DNA of 64,000 bases from Candidatus Pyrohabitans jungbluthii (GCA_002010065.2 MTMD02000010.1:1-64000); one strand, 5' to 3'; positions 24,078 through 33,157 are shown, numbered from the stretch's first letter. Made by a program: numbers and translations. Notes: generated by a model from the letters alone, not told the origin.

Positions 24078-25856
24078 ATGCTGAGCACGGGTGAGCGCTT
24101 GAGGATCGCGGTTATAGACTACTCTCGCTGCCAGCCCAAGAAGTGTTCTCTGGAGTGCATAAAGTTCTGCCCCGGCGTGCGCATGGGCGATGAGACAATT
24201 GTTATGGACGAAGCCAGGGGCAAGCCTGCGATTTCAGAACTCCTGTGCACGGGCTGTGGAATCTGCGTTAAGAAGTGTCCCTTTGAGGCAATAACAATAG
24301 TTAACCTCCCCGACGAGCTGGACCGCGACAAGGTGCACCAGTACGGGGAGAACGGTTTCCGCGTTTTTCGACTGCCCTACCCGAAGGAGGGTGCGGTTAC
24401 AGGCCTAATTGGCGAGAACGGCATCGGCAAGACCACAATCCTGAAAATCCTGGCGGGCGAACTCGTGCCCAACTTCGGCGAGGATAGTGCTGATAAACAG
24501 CGCGTGCTTGAGCACTTCGCGGGCACGCAGCTTCACGACTACTTCAAAGCGCTCTACGCCGGAGAAATTAAGCCTGTGCACAAACCCCAGTACGTGGATG
24601 CTCTGCCCAAGGTGGTTCGCGGAGAAGTTCGCGAGCTTCTGGAGAGCATAGACGAGCGGGGCGAAATGCGCGAGATGGTGGAAAAGCTTGAGCTGACCCA
24701 TGCACTGGATAGGGAGCTTTCCCAGCTCAGCGGGGGCGAGCTCCAGCGCGTGGCAATAGCGGCGGCGCTTCTTCGCGAGGGCGATGTGTACATCTTCGAC
24801 GAGCCCTCGAGCTACCTCGACGTTGCCCAGCGCCTCAAGGTGGGCAGGGTTATACGCGAGCTGGCACAGGAGAAGCGCGTTATTCTGGTGGAACATGATT
24901 TGGTTGTTCTCGATTACCTCGCCGACTATGTGCACGTGCTCTACGGTAAAGCGGGAGCCTATGGTATCGTCTCCCACCCGCGCAGCGTTCGGCAGGGAAT
25001 AAACGTATACTTAAACGGCTACCTGCGCGAGGAGAATGTTAGAATAAGAAGCGAGCCTGTGAGATTTGAGGTTAAGCCACCAATAGTTGCCAGGGAGGAG
25101 AACCTGCTGCTGAGCTTCTCAAAGCTGAGCAAGAGCTACGATGGCTTTAAGCTTGAGGTGGAGGGTGGCGAGTTCTACCGCGGCGAGGTTGTAGGCGTAC
25201 TCGGACCAAACGCCACCGGAAAGACCACCTTTGTGAAGATGCTCGCGGGCGTAATTGAGCCCGACGAGGGTGAGGTGAGCACCTCCGCAAAAGTGGCGTA
25301 CAAGCCCCAGTACATTAAACCAGAGTTCTCTGGAACAGTGCTTGAAGCTCTTGCCAGAGTTGCGACGCTGGGCGATGCCTTTTTCGAGAATGAAATTGCA
25401 AGACCCCTGGACTTAAAATCTCTCTACGACCGCAAGGTGAAGGAGCTGAGCGGAGGCGAACTTCAGCGCGTGGCAATAGCGCTGTGCCTGGCAAGGGAAG
25501 CTGAGGTGTACCTTCTCGATGAACCCAGCGCTTACCTGGATGTGGAGCAGCGCCTCAGAGTGGCGAGGATGATCCGCCGCGTAATGGAGAAGCGCGAAGC
25601 TCTCGGTATAGTGGTGGACCACGACATCCTCTTCATAGACTACATCTCAGACCGCGCTATGGTCTTTGCTGGCGAGCCCGGCAGGCGGGGCGAGGCAACG
25701 GCACCGCTCGAGATGCGCTCAGCTATGAACACCTTCCTGAGCGGGATGGACATAACCTTCAGGCGCGACCCGGAGACAGGGAGACCCCGTGCGAATAAGC
25801 CAGGGAGCGTTAAGGATCGCGAGCAGAAGGCGAAGGGAGAGTACTACTACCTGTAG
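24078..25856 (+). CDS. ABCE1 / RNase L inhibitor homologue (ribosome recycling ATPase)
   Basis: This 592-aa protein splits post-termination ribosomes in archaea and eukaryotes. The N-terminal Fe-S domain has two cluster motifs ([15 protein letters not shown] and [13 protein letters not shown]). Two ABC domains follow: Walker [10 protein letters not shown] with [12 protein letters not shown], then GPNATGKTT with [12 protein letters not shown], joined by the hinge. Domain order and length are as expected. Present in essentially all archaea and absent from bacteria, it is good evidence for the source. Confidence 0.97.
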   Translation: MLSTGERLRIAVIDYSRCQPKKCSLECIKFCPGVRMGDETIVMDEARGKPAISELLCTGCGICVKKCPFEAITIVNLPDELDRDKVHQYGENGFRVFRLPYPKEGAVTGLIGENGIGKTTILKILAGELVPNFGEDSADKQRVLEHFAGTQLHDYFKALYAGEIKPVHKPQYVDALPKVVRGEVRELLESIDERGEMREMVEKLELTHALDRELSQLSGGELQRVAIAAALLREGDVYIFDEPSSYLDVAQRLKVGRVIRELAQEKRVILVEHDLVVLDYLADYVHVLYGKAGAYGIVSHPRSVRQGINVYLNGYLREENVRIRSEPVRFEVKPPIVAREENLLLSFSKLSKSYDGFKLEVEGGEFYRGEVVGVLGPNATGKTTFVKMLAGVIEPDEGEVSTSAKVAYKPQYIKPEFSGTVLEALARVATLGDAFFENEIARPLDLKSLYDRKVKELSGGELQRVAIALCLAREAEVYLLDEPSAYLDVEQRLRVARMIRRVMEKREALGIVVDHDILFIDYISDRAMVFAGEPGRRGEATAPLEMRSAMNTFLSGMDITFRRDPETGRPRANKPGSVKDREQKAKGEYYYL

Positions 25857-25980
25857 CTTGAGCCCAAAACCGCAAAGTATATAAATCACACCGCAAGAGA
25901 GGGGATGACCTCAGGTGCCTCCGCAACTCCTGGGCAGAATGGAAAATATTAAATATACCCGCGATAACTGTTGAATTCTG

Positions 25981-26283
25981 GTGGTTATATTGACTGGTGA
26001 TAATTGGACTGATGAAGAGGAAAGTGTGTTTCACAAAAAACTGAAGATAAAACTGAAGGAGAAGGGCAAAGAGGGAAGAATTCTGTTCCTTAAGGATTAT
26101 CTGGATTATCTCCTGAGGAACGACAGACCTCTGCCGCCCGACTTTCCCACTTTTGCAAGGGAGATTATGGGTCTCGACGACAGAAAGGGGTTTATCCACA
26201 TACGGATATGGCACGAGAGGAGCGAACTCGTGGAGTTCGCCCAGGCGATGGGATACGAGTACAGGATAGACCACTATGACTGA
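25981..26283 (+). CDS. Uncharacterised 100-aa protein coupled to Fae-Hps
   Basis: No family is recognised. The protein is charged (Lys/Glu-rich first half), soluble and without Cys clusters. It ends in a Trp/His-containing segment ([18 protein letters not shown]). A GTG at 25981 or TTG at 25990 could start it; TTAAATATAC at about 25949-25958 is a TATA box, making the mRNA leaderless or nearly so. Its stop overlaps the fae-hps ATG by 8 nt, so both are translated together and the protein may have a role linked to formaldehyde or ribulose-monophosphate chemistry. That link is context only. Confidence 0.6.
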   Translation: MVILTGDNWTDEEESVFHKKLKIKLKEKGKEGRILFLKDYLDYLLRNDRPLPPDFPTFAREIMGLDDRKGFIHIRIWHERSELVEFAQAMGYEYRIDHYD

Positions 26284-27472
26284 AGAGGATTTTCTTGTGG
26301 GAGAGGCTCTCGTTGGAGAGGAGCCTGAAATAGCGCATATAGATTTGATTGTGGGCAAGAAGAGTGGGCCCGCCGGCATGGCATTCGCAAACTCCTTCGC
26401 CCAGCCGAGGGCAGGGCATACGCCGATACTTGGAGTTATCCGCCCCAATCTTCCCGCGAAGCCGGCGACGCTCATAGTGCCCAAGGTGACTATCAGAAAC
26501 CTCGAAGATGCGGAGAAGATGTTCGGCCCGGCGCAGAGCGCCGTTGCCAAGGCAGTGGCTGACGCCGTAGAGGAGGGAATTATTCCCAGAGCGCAGGCGG
26601 AGGAGCTTGTGGTTATAGTTTCAGTGTTCATCCATCCCAGAGGCAGGGACTACCAGCGCATCTACCGATACAACTACGCAGCAACGAAGCTTGCACTCCG
26701 CAGAGCGATGAGCAAATTCCCGTGTATAGATAAAGTTTTAGAGGAGAAGGATAAGTCTATGCATGCTATGATAGGATTTAGAATAAACAATCTGAAGAAG
26801 CCCCCATACCTGGAGGTGGCTCTGGACATTCCGGACTGGCGCAGGGTGGAAGGGATTATCAGAGCATTACCGAGGAGCGACGCGATTATAATCGAGGCAG
26901 GCACGCCCCTGATAAAACGCTATGGCGTGGAGGTGGTGCAGAAGATCCACCAGCTTAGGCCGGAGACCGTCGTGGTGGCTGACCTTAAGACCCTGGACAC
27001 AGGTAACTTAGAGGCGAGGATGGCGGGCGATGCCACGGCTGACGTGATAGGTTTCTCAGGCCTTGCCCCGCTCAAAACCATGGAGAAGTTCATAGAGGAG
27101 TGCAAGAAGGTTGGAGCACTCTCGCTGATGGACACCCTCAACGTTCCCGACCCCGTGGAGGTGCTCAAAAAGCTGAAGGTTAAGCCGGACATAGTGGAGC
27201 TTCACAGAGCCATAGACGTGGAGCAGACGCAGGAGTCTGAGTGGGGCAACATCCAGGAGATAAAGAGGGTGTGCGACAACAAGGTTCTCGTAGCAGTGGC
27301 CGGCGGGATAAGAGTGGACAAAGTACCAGAGGCACTAAAGGCAGGCGCTGATATCCTCGTCGTCGGTCGTGCGATTACCGCAGCCAAGGACGTTACAGGC
27401 GCTGCGAGGGCATTCCTCCAGAAGATGGGCGTTGAGGAAGTGGATCAGTTCAGAATAATGACGGACTTTTAG
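26276..27472 (+). CDS. Bifunctional formaldehyde-activating enzyme / hexulose-6-phosphate synthase (Fae-Hps)
   Basis: This 398-aa fusion protein has an N-terminal Fae domain (about 1-160, with [15 protein letters not shown] carrying the catalytic His) joining formaldehyde to tetrahydromethanopterin. The C-terminal Hps domain (about 175-390, an OMP-decarboxylase-like barrel with [11 protein letters not shown] and [14 protein letters not shown]) releases or fixes formaldehyde on ribulose 5-phosphate. In archaea the fusion mainly serves the reverse ribulose-monophosphate route that makes ribose phosphates. The fusion is known from methanogens and Archaeoglobus. It implies tetrahydromethanopterin in this organism. 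Confidence 0.94.
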   Translation: MTEEDFLVGEALVGEEPEIAHIDLIVGKKSGPAGMAFANSFAQPRAGHTPILGVIRPNLPAKPATLIVPKVTIRNLEDAEKMFGPAQSAVAKAVADAVEEGIIPRAQAEELVVIVSVFIHPRGRDYQRIYRYNYAATKLALRRAMSKFPCIDKVLEEKDKSMHAMIGFRINNLKKPPYLEVALDIPDWRRVEGIIRALPRSDAIIIEAGTPLIKRYGVEVVQKIHQLRPETVVVADLKTLDTGNLEARMAGDATADVIGFSGLAPLKTMEKFIEECKKVGALSLMDTLNVPDPVEVLKKLKVKPDIVELHRAIDVEQTQESEWGNIQEIKRVCDNKVLVAVAGGIRVDKVPEALKAGADILVVGRAITAAKDVTGAARAFLQKMGVEEVDQFRIMTDF

Positions 27473-27505
27473 CTGAGAAAATCAGATTTAAAGTAAAAAG
27501 AGAGC

Positions 27506-27631
27506 TCACCAGTAGGTTTTGAGAAGGTCGTCCTCGGTGAGCTTTCTGACCTTGCGCGGGTCATACACCTGCGCAGCCTCGCCATCGCCTCCGTAACCAT
27601 GAGTTCCGCAGTTGCCAGTGCACATTCCCAT
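27506..27631 (-). CDS. 41-aa Cys-containing peptide
   Basis: This short minus-strand frame starts MGMCTGNCGTHGYGGDG and ends in LLKTYW. An ATG is preceded by GGGGTGA at 5 nt spacing, and AAAAATATTTGC further upstream looks like a TATA box. CxxxC followed by a His and a Gly-rich turn, then a charged helix, suggests a small metal- or redox-linked protein. No family is recognised. It is convergent with fae-hps. It accounts for most of the otherwise empty 27473-27712 interval. Confidence 0.6.
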   Translation of the reverse strand: MGMCTGNCGTHGYGGDGEAAQVYDPRKVRKLTEDDLLKTYW

Positions 27632-27712
27632 TTTTTCACCCCTGGTTATTTTAACCTGTGGTTAGAATACTAACATTGCAAATATTTTTACAAGGCAAAA
27701 AAAGAGGCGTGT

Positions 27713-28456
27713 TTATGCTCCCACTTTCTCCAGAACTCTGGCGAGGGTTGCTTTTATTTCGTCTATTTCTTCGTAAATCCTTGCAATATCGCTGGCAAGA
27801 TGGTCTTTAAAAGCTTCTCTGTTCTTTTCTCCCTCCTCTTTAATCGCGCGAATGGTCTCATCCTGCTTGTTGAGCATTGCCGAAGTATCTTCTTTTACTG
27901 ATTTTATGGTTTGGATAGTCTCATCCTGCTTTTGAAGCATTGCTGACGTGTCCTCTTTTACGGATTTTATGGCTTTGATAGTTTCGTCCTGCTTTTCAAG
28001 CATCATCGTTGTGTCTTCCTTAACAGACTTTATAGCTTCGATAGTTTCGTCCTGCTTCGTGAGCATCGCCGTTGTGTCTTCTTTCACAGATTTTATTGCT
28101 TCGGTAGTTTCATCCTGCTTCTTAAGCATCTTACCCCCATAGGTAGCAATTTTAGAGAGCTGCATCGCCGTGAGGTAGCGGTAGTAGTTTTCCGTTTTCA
28201 TAACGTTCCCCGAGTAATCTTCACTCTCTACTTTCTCCACTTGGCTGTTCTCCGGGAACTTCGAAGAGACGATTTCAAGAAAGGCGTTGACCTTCTCTTC
28301 AGAAGAATCAATTAGAGTAAAAACAGCCTGCCTGCCGTTGATGTAGGTGTTGTCGGCAAAAAAGCGCTCTATTTCAAGAGACTCTGCTATGCCAAGGAGA
28401 AAGGGGCGGTAGCCAACGTCGTGGACACTGCCGATAATCGTTATTTTCTTCTTCAT
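27713..28456 (-). CDS. Acylphosphatase-like domain joined to a tandem-repeat coiled coil
   Basis: This 247-aa protein begins with an acylphosphatase-like domain (about residues 4-80). GSVHDVGYRPFLLGIAESL resembles the phosphate loop GxVQGVxFR, particularly the HypF version ending GYRPF, and FADNTYINGR offers an Asn at the catalytic position. Residues 112-216 are five 21-residue repeats (KQDET.EAIKSVKEDT..ML), three heptads each, predicting a long coiled coil. The tail is a further helix. The start at 28456 follows a TATATATAAGG box by about 25 nt, indicating a leaderless mRNA. Function is unknown; a multimeric scaffold or sensor is plausible. Confidence 0.75.
   Translation of the reverse strand: MKKKITIIGSVHDVGYRPFLLGIAESLEIERFFADNTYINGRQAVFTLIDSSEEKVNAFLEIVSSKFPENSQVEKVESEDYSGNVMKTENYYRYLTAMQLSKIATYGGKMLKKQDETTEAIKSVKEDTTAMLTKQDETIEAIKSVKEDTTMMLEKQDETIKAIKSVKEDTSAMLQKQDETIQTIKSVKEDTSAMLNKQDETIRAIKEEGEKNREAFKDHLASDIARIYEEIDEIKATLARVLEKVGA
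27809..28123 (-). repeat. Five tandem 63-bp repeats inside the coiled-coil gene
   Basis: The coding repeats are 21 codons each. Copies 1-4 are highly similar and copy 5 is diverged after KQDETIRAIK. The unit length is exactly three heptads, so copy-number change would keep the coiled coil in register. Confidence 0.85.
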
Positions 28457-28629
28457 AATAAATGGATTCCAGAGGCGCCTTATATATAATTTTCCTGTGG
28501 GCAGGTTCTTGCACAACCTCAATCGCTTATCTATAAGTACATTTTTTAATAGCATTTATTTACCTTAAGGCGTTTATAGTTGTTAATTATTCAAAATCGA
28601 GGGTGAGTTGGAGGAAGGGCAAATGTCAG

Positions 28630-29055
28630 ATGAAAAAATTAATTGAGATAGAATTATATAAGGAAATATTGAGCTTTCGAAAACATAACGACACAATTTT
28701 GATGTCTGAAGCTTCAATACTAACAGCTTTAACTTCTGGGTTAATTTATGCTTACGGAACGTATGCAGGCAGCATAATAAGTGCATATATCGCAATAGTA
28801 GGTATTGCTTCTTCTATATGTTTCCTGCTTTTAATGCGGCAGATGGTACTTGGTGCCGAGGCAAGAGATAAAATAGCAAAAGATATTGAGAAAAAGTTAG
28901 GATTTAAACACATTAATTATGTTAAGTTTTATATGAAATTCTGCCGATGGAGCGTTAAAGCAAGGCATATCATAATTGGCTATGGAATATTCCTTATGAT
29001 TTTATGGTTATCTTTGTTTACTGCTGCTTTAGATTATCTAATTGCTAGTTGTTAA
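28630..29055 (+). CDS. Small membrane protein (three helices)
   Basis: This protein of about 141 aa has two adjacent TM segments (about residues 25-44 and 48-68), a charged stretch (AKDIEKKLGFKHINY) and a C-terminal TM ending in Cys. The layout matches the protein at 29943-30410, so the two are probably distant relatives; both faintly recall RipA/SLATT-type small membrane proteins. The ATG at 28630 follows GGAGGAAGGG; a GTG at 28603 is also open. Base composition is clearly more AT-rich than the flanking housekeeping genes, suggesting acquired DNA. Confidence 0.6.
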   Translation: MKKLIEIELYKEILSFRKHNDTILMSEASILTALTSGLIYAYGTYAGSIISAYIAIVGIASSICFLLLMRQMVLGAEARDKIAKDIEKKLGFKHINYVKFYMKFCRWSVKARHIIIGYGIFLMILWLSLFTAALDYLIASC

Positions 29056-29133
29056 ATTACGAAACGTTTAAATATAAGATTTTCAATTATCTAAATAAAT
29101 TTCCATCCAAGCACATTCGTGTTGGAGATTGAA

Positions 29134-29931
29134 ATGGGGAATTTTATTTTATATGGTCTGCAACATAAAAATGTCTTTGTAAAAATATATACAAGTTTAT
29201 TAATTTTGTGGTTCTTGCTAATTTTGTGGTTTGGAATAGATTCTAAGGATATTGGTACGTTTTTAGTTGCCTTAATATTTTTTGCTCTTCCGCCTGCAAT
29301 CCCACTAATTTATTTCGAAAGAAAGCGTAACAAACCCGTCCAAACAATGGTCACCAAAGATGCAACGCACATAACAGAAGAAAAAGATATACTTATTGAA
29401 CAAAAATTGGATGAAAAGTGTCCTTATTGCTCAGGAGACCTTTTTGAAATTGAAAGAAAAGGTTTATTTGGAATTAAAAAGGAGATTAAATGTAAATCAT
29501 GCGATAATAAATGGAAAAATATAGATCAATTGCTTAAATTTAAGAATATGCTGGATGAACTGGCAAAAGCGAGAGCAGAAGAAAAAAAGAAAATTGAAGT
29601 TGATAAATTCACTATTAAGTTTTGCCCTAAATGTGGCAATGAAATATCTAAAAGAAGTAATTTCTGTCAGAATTGCGGTCAAGATTTAACTGCCTATAAA
29701 GCTAAATCATCAGGAAATACATTTGGAGTTGCTGCTCTTGCAAGTGCGGTAGTTGGACTTATAACATCTTTTGTAGGTCTAGGAATTCTTTTGGGACCTC
29801 TTGCTATAATATTAGGTGCAATAGCACAAAGTAGAGGAGAAAAATATGCCATTGCAGGAATTTTCCTCGGAATAATTACAACTTTGTGGAGCCTTTTCAT
29901 TGAAATTTTGGCTGCACTAATATTCTTTTGA
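29134..29931 (+). CDS. Membrane protein with two zinc ribbons
   Basis: This protein of about 265 aa has two N-terminal TM helices and a soluble middle. That middle holds a first zinc ribbon (CPYCSG...CKSCDN), a charged helix, and a second zinc ribbon (CPKCGN...CQNCGQ). Two C-terminal TM helices follow in a Gly-rich DUF4190-like segment (SAVVGLITSFVGLGILLGPLAIILG is one helix pair). It starts at the ATG at 29134, 6 nt after GGAG; an upstream TTG is possible. Zinc-ribbon plus DUF4190-like proteins are widespread but uncharacterised. It is AT-rich like its neighbours. Confidence 0.65.
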   Translation: MGNFILYGLQHKNVFVKIYTSLLILWFLLILWFGIDSKDIGTFLVALIFFALPPAIPLIYFERKRNKPVQTMVTKDATHITEEKDILIEQKLDEKCPYCSGDLFEIERKGLFGIKKEIKCKSCDNKWKNIDQLLKFKNMLDELAKARAEEKKKIEVDKFTIKFCPKCGNEISKRSNFCQNCGQDLTAYKAKSSGNTFGVAALASAVVGLITSFVGLGILLGPLAIILGAIAQSRGEKYAIAGIFLGIITTLWSLFIEILAALIFF

Positions 29932-29942
29932 TGTCTTAAATT

Positions 29943-30410
29943 CTAACAATCGAGTATTAAATACACCTGAAGGACTGTTATTACAATAAAAATAAAGAAA
30001 ATAAAGTAGTGTATTGGTACCTTCAAGAGACAATTTTTGACAAATTGTGGCATCTTGATAAATTCTAAATAATTCTTTCGCTCTATTCCAAAAAGTAAAT
30101 TTTTAATGCCTAACTCTTCTTCGATTTTCTGCATTCTCTTTTTTCGCTCTTCATTAAAATATGTCAGCCTTCTATCAATCAACCATGCTATAAGGATGAG
30201 TAAACTAGACAAAATTCCTGCAAACTTTTTGTAAGTTTCTATATTTCCTTTGAGCAGTTCTCCAAAGATCGAAAAAGACGATAACAATAAAATAGACATC
30301 AGAGCATAACTAATATACGTATTTCTTTTTCTTTCTTCTCTTAATTCTTGATATTCAAATTTTAGTAATTCGCATTCTTCTTTGGTTAACTTTTTGTCCT
30401 TCTCTGCCAT
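29943..30410 (-). CDS. Small membrane protein (three helices), relative of the 28.6-kb protein
   Basis: This 155-aa protein starts with a charged soluble helix (residues 1-30), followed by two TMs (about 31-52 and 63-80). A charged linker contains KRMQKIEEELGIKN, and a C-terminal TM ends in Cys. The order and the EE(L)G(I/F)K motif parallel the protein at 28630-29055. It is convergent with the zinc-ribbon gene (11 nt between stops). The family is not firmly recognised. Confidence 0.6.
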   Translation of the reverse strand: MAEKDKKLTKEECELLKFEYQELREERKRNTYISYALMSILLLSSFSIFGELLKGNIETYKKFAGILSSLLILIAWLIDRRLTYFNEERKKRMQKIEEELGIKNLLFGIERKNYLEFIKMPQFVKNCLLKVPIHYFIFFIFIVITVLQVYLILDC

Positions 30411-30476
30411 TTATTTAACCGTCCTATACTTTGTAGACATACTATGCATGCTCTTTCTATTTTTAAATTTTAGTGG

Positions 30477-30547
30477 TGTCCAAATAAGCGTCGAAATGTC
30501 ATGTTTTCCAGTACCACAGATTATCTATCCAGTTCTTATTTTGGACA
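30477..30547. repeat. Inverted repeat at the edge of the AT-rich stretch
   Basis: TGTCCAAATAAG (30477-30488) and CTTATTTTGGACA (30535-30547) are inverted copies differing by one inserted T. A nested TACCAC/GTGGTA pair lies inside and beside them. No protein is encoded. It may be the relic of a small mobile element or a regulatory hairpin; the rest of 30411-30636 holds nothing else convincing apart from an AT-rich, TATA-like stretch near 30580-30590. Confidence 0.4.
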
Positions 30548-30645
30548 GATATGCTAGCAGTGGTAGAAAATCTTTATACACTTTTTATAACAAGTCTAGA
30601 AGCGATTCGAAAGAGTTATCATAGACTTAATGGTAAGTGATACCC

Positions 30646-32061
30646 ATGCCTCAGAATCCACCCATCAAGCTCTACAACACCATGACGCGCAGGAAGGAGC
30701 GATTTGTCCCCCTTCACGAGGGCGAGGTGAGAATGTACACCTGCGGACCTACGGTTTACGACTATGCCCACATAGGCAACTTCCGTGCGTACGTTTTTGA
30801 AGACCTTCTGCGCAGGTTTCTGGAGTACAAGGGCTACCGCGTTATACAGGTGATGAACATCACCGATGTGGATGACAAGACGATAAAGCGAAGTCGCGAA
30901 GAAGGGGTTAGCCTACGCGAGTATACGCGGCGCTACGAGCGTGCATTCTTTGAAGACCTCGAAAAGCTGAATATAGAGCGAGCGGAGTACTACCCCCGCG
31001 CCACTGAGCACATCCCAGATATGGTGGCGCTCATTCAGAAGTTGATGGAGAAGGGCTACGCCTACAAAGCCAGCGACGGAAGCATCTACTACGACATCTC
31101 CAAGTTTAAAGAATACGGAAAGCTCTCCCAGCTTAAGCTCGAAGGGCTGAAAGCGGGGGCGAGGGTGAGGCAGGACGAATATGCGAAGGAAGAGGCACAC
31201 GACTTTGCGCTGTGGAAGGCGTGGAGCGAGGAGGATGGCGAGGTTTACTGGGACACCCCTCTTGGTAAAGGCAGACCTGGCTGGCACATAGAGTGCAGCG
31301 CCATGAGCATGCGCTATTTGGGAGAGACGCTTGATATACACGCAGGCGGAGTGGACCTGATATTCCCCCACCACGAGAATGAGATTGCCCAGAGTGAGGC
31401 GGCGACGGGCAAGACCTTTGTGCGCTACTGGGTGCACAATGAGCACCTCCTCGTGGAAGGGCGAAAGATGAGCAAGCGCTATGGCAACTTCTACACTCTG
31501 AGAGACCTCCTCGCAAAAGGTTACGACCCCTTAGCAATACGCTACCTCCTGCTGGCGACGCACTACCGGAGGAAGCTCAACTTCACATTCAAAGCCCTGG
31601 AAGACGCTGCGCAGGCGCTGCGCAGACTCAACGACTTCCTCTCCCGCCTTGAGAGCTACTCGCCTTCTGCGAAAGAAGCCACGGAGCTTTCAAAGCGCGT
31701 GGATGAGGCAAGGCAGGAGTTCGACGCGGCGCTGTGTGACGATCTCGATACTCCCCGCGCTCTTGCCGCGGTTTTTAAACTTGTGCGCGAGGCTAATAAG
31801 GCTATTAACCAGAAAAGCGCCAGTAGCGCTGACGTGGCTGCTCTGAAGCGCTTCTTCGCAGACTTCAACCGCGTCTTCGGCGTTATACGTGAGGATAAGC
31901 GGGAGCTTCCAGAGGAGCTGATGAAGCTAATACGTGAGAGAGAAGAGGCGCGCAGGCGAAAAGACTTCGCCACTGCAGATCGCCTGAGAGAGGAGCTTCT
32001 GAAGCGAGGAGTTATAGTGGAAGACACCCCCCAGGGCACGCGCTGGAAGTGGAGAAAATAG
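30646..32061 (+). CDS. cysS: Cysteinyl-tRNA synthetase
   Basis: This class I aminoacyl-tRNA synthetase of about 471 aa charges tRNA-Cys directly. MYTCGPTVYDYAHIGNFR contains the HIGH-type motif and a zinc Cys; GWHIECSAM and HAGGVDLIFPHHENEIAQ complete the zinc/active-site region; and GRKMSKRYGN is the KMSKS motif. The C-terminal DALR domain ends at a basic tail. The ATG at 30646 is preferred to the GTG at 30637. SepCysS at 47462 provides a second route to Cys-tRNA in the same genome. Confidence 0.96.
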   Translation: MPQNPPIKLYNTMTRRKERFVPLHEGEVRMYTCGPTVYDYAHIGNFRAYVFEDLLRRFLEYKGYRVIQVMNITDVDDKTIKRSREEGVSLREYTRRYERAFFEDLEKLNIERAEYYPRATEHIPDMVALIQKLMEKGYAYKASDGSIYYDISKFKEYGKLSQLKLEGLKAGARVRQDEYAKEEAHDFALWKAWSEEDGEVYWDTPLGKGRPGWHIECSAMSMRYLGETLDIHAGGVDLIFPHHENEIAQSEAATGKTFVRYWVHNEHLLVEGRKMSKRYGNFYTLRDLLAKGYDPLAIRYLLLATHYRRKLNFTFKALEDAAQALRRLNDFLSRLESYSPSAKEATELSKRVDEARQEFDAALCDDLDTPRALAAVFKLVREANKAINQKSASSADVAALKRFFADFNRVFGVIREDKRELPEELMKLIREREEARRRKDFATADRLREELLKRGVIVEDTPQGTRWKWRK

Positions 32062-32099
32062 TTTAGAGGTTAAGAGTTGGGGTTTAGGCAGGTGAAAGC

Positions 32100-32378
32100 A
32101 TGGTAGAAAAAGAGATAGTGGTAAAGGCGCTGAAGGAGATTATAGATCCTCATACTGGCATAAGCGTGTACGACATGGGGCTCATCAAGGACCTGGAGGT
32201 AAACGATGGCGAGGTCTCGCTAACTTTCGTGCCCTCCTCGCCCTTCTGCCCCCTCGGAGTGCAGCTCAGTATGCAGATAAAGGAGAAACTCGAAGGTATA
32301 GAGGGGGTTACAAAGGTTAAGGTGCGCGTCTCGGGGCATGTGCAGGAGAAAGAGCTCAACGAGATGCTCTGCAAGTAA
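32100..32378 (+). CDS. DUF59/MIP18-family Fe-S assembly protein
   Basis: This 92-aa single-domain protein of the DUF59 (PaaD/SufT/MIP18) family has DPHTGISVYDMGLIKDL as its N-terminal signature and SSPFCPLGVQL with the conserved Cys. Family members help Fe-S cluster maturation. It lies 38 nt after cysS and may share its transcript. Confidence 0.85.
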   Translation: MVEKEIVVKALKEIIDPHTGISVYDMGLIKDLEVNDGEVSLTFVPSSPFCPLGVQLSMQIKEKLEGIEGVTKVKVRVSGHVQEKELNEMLCK

Positions 32379-32508
32379 GGGCGCCGCACCCGCCCTTACC
32401 AACCCATCCTCACCATAAAGGACCAATTATCTGGTGAGACCTCCTAATTATAATCATCATCCCTGCCTCTAATGTGAAAGTGGCTCTTTAGGCAATATGG
32501 GATGATAT

Positions 32509-32994
32509 ATGAGCTTTTTCGCTCTCCTTGGCGAAATTGAGGGGCGCGAGCAGGTGCTCCGCCACGTTGCAGGGTACTGCTCAGGCAGGGTGCTGGACGT
32601 AGCCACCGGCTCAGGTTACTTAGCGCGAAAGATTCGCGGAAGCGTTGTATGCCTGGACATCGACGCAAACGCAGTGGCGAGACTTAGCGATGTTGTGATA
32701 GGCGATGCTCGAAGGATGCCCTTCCAAAGTGAGAGCTTCGACGTCGTCGCCACCTGGTCGGCTCTGGCTCATATACCAGAATGGCATTCTGCGGTTGCGG
32801 AGATGTTCCGCGTGGCGAGGAGGCTGGTGATTACCGCCGAGCCAAAAGGAAAGCTCGCTCTGCTCGCATTTCGCGATTTTCGGTGCAAGCATGAGCTCAG
32901 CCTTGAGGAGGTTATAGCAGAGTTTGAGCGTTTTGGGAGGGTAGAGGTGGATAACTTTGAGTTCTTCACAGTGGTGAAGGGGTGGAAGGATTAA
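32509..32994 (+). CDS. SAM-dependent methyltransferase (class I)
   Basis: This 161-aa Rossmann methyltransferase resembles the UbiE/Methyltransf_11 type. VLDVATGSGYLARKI is the SAM-binding motif I; CLDID supplies the ribose-binding acid; VVATWSALAHIPE is the post-motif region. The usual N-terminal cap is short. The substrate cannot be told. The 130 nt between it and the DUF59 gene hold no gene. Confidence 0.82.
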   Translation: MSFFALLGEIEGREQVLRHVAGYCSGRVLDVATGSGYLARKIRGSVVCLDIDANAVARLSDVVIGDARRMPFQSESFDVVATWSALAHIPEWHSAVAEMFRVARRLVITAEPKGKLALLAFRDFRCKHELSLEEVIAEFERFGRVEVDNFEFFTVVKGWKD

Positions 32995-33010
32995 GGCATC
33001 AACCGCAGGG

Positions 33011-33039
33011 TTTATAAAATATATGTTTATAAAATATAT
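33011..33039. repeat. Tandem TTTATAAAATATAT pair in an AT-rich leader
   Basis: TTTATAAAATATAT occurs at 33011-33024 and again at 33026-33039, followed by a TATATAGCATATATAT palindrome. Each copy contains a TATA-like box, so this may be a tandem promoter for the regulator gene at 33174. Confidence 0.45.
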
Positions 33040-33099
33040 ATAGCATATATATTTTTATAGCTTAATTTATACCTGTGAATATGTGTTCCTGGAGGTCTC

Positions 33100-33157
33100 G
33101 CCAGCTCTTTCAGAGCTGGCTTCGACTTCCCTCGTCACCCTCACTTCGTCGGGTAAC
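33100..33157 (-). repeat. REP-like hairpin element, copy B
   Basis: On the minus strand 33157-33132 reads GTTACCC, GACGAAGTGA, GGGTGAC, GA: a 7-bp stem with a ten-base loop. It is followed by a second perfect hairpin, GCCAGCTC-TGAAA-GAGCTGGC (33120-33100). The first part matches copy A at 54726-54752 in 24-25 positions. It sits in the 5' leader of the AbrB-PhoU gene. Confidence 0.6.

Noticed and set aside
27809-28123. CRISPR array
   Set aside because: The 63-bp repeats are adjoining, in frame and coding for three heptads each; there are no spacers. No CRISPR-like arrays were seen anywhere in the window.
27713-28456. HypF (carbamoyltransferase) gene
   Set aside because: Only a short HypF-like acylphosphatase motif is present; the zinc-finger, YrdC and Kae1-like domains are missing and a coiled coil replaces them.
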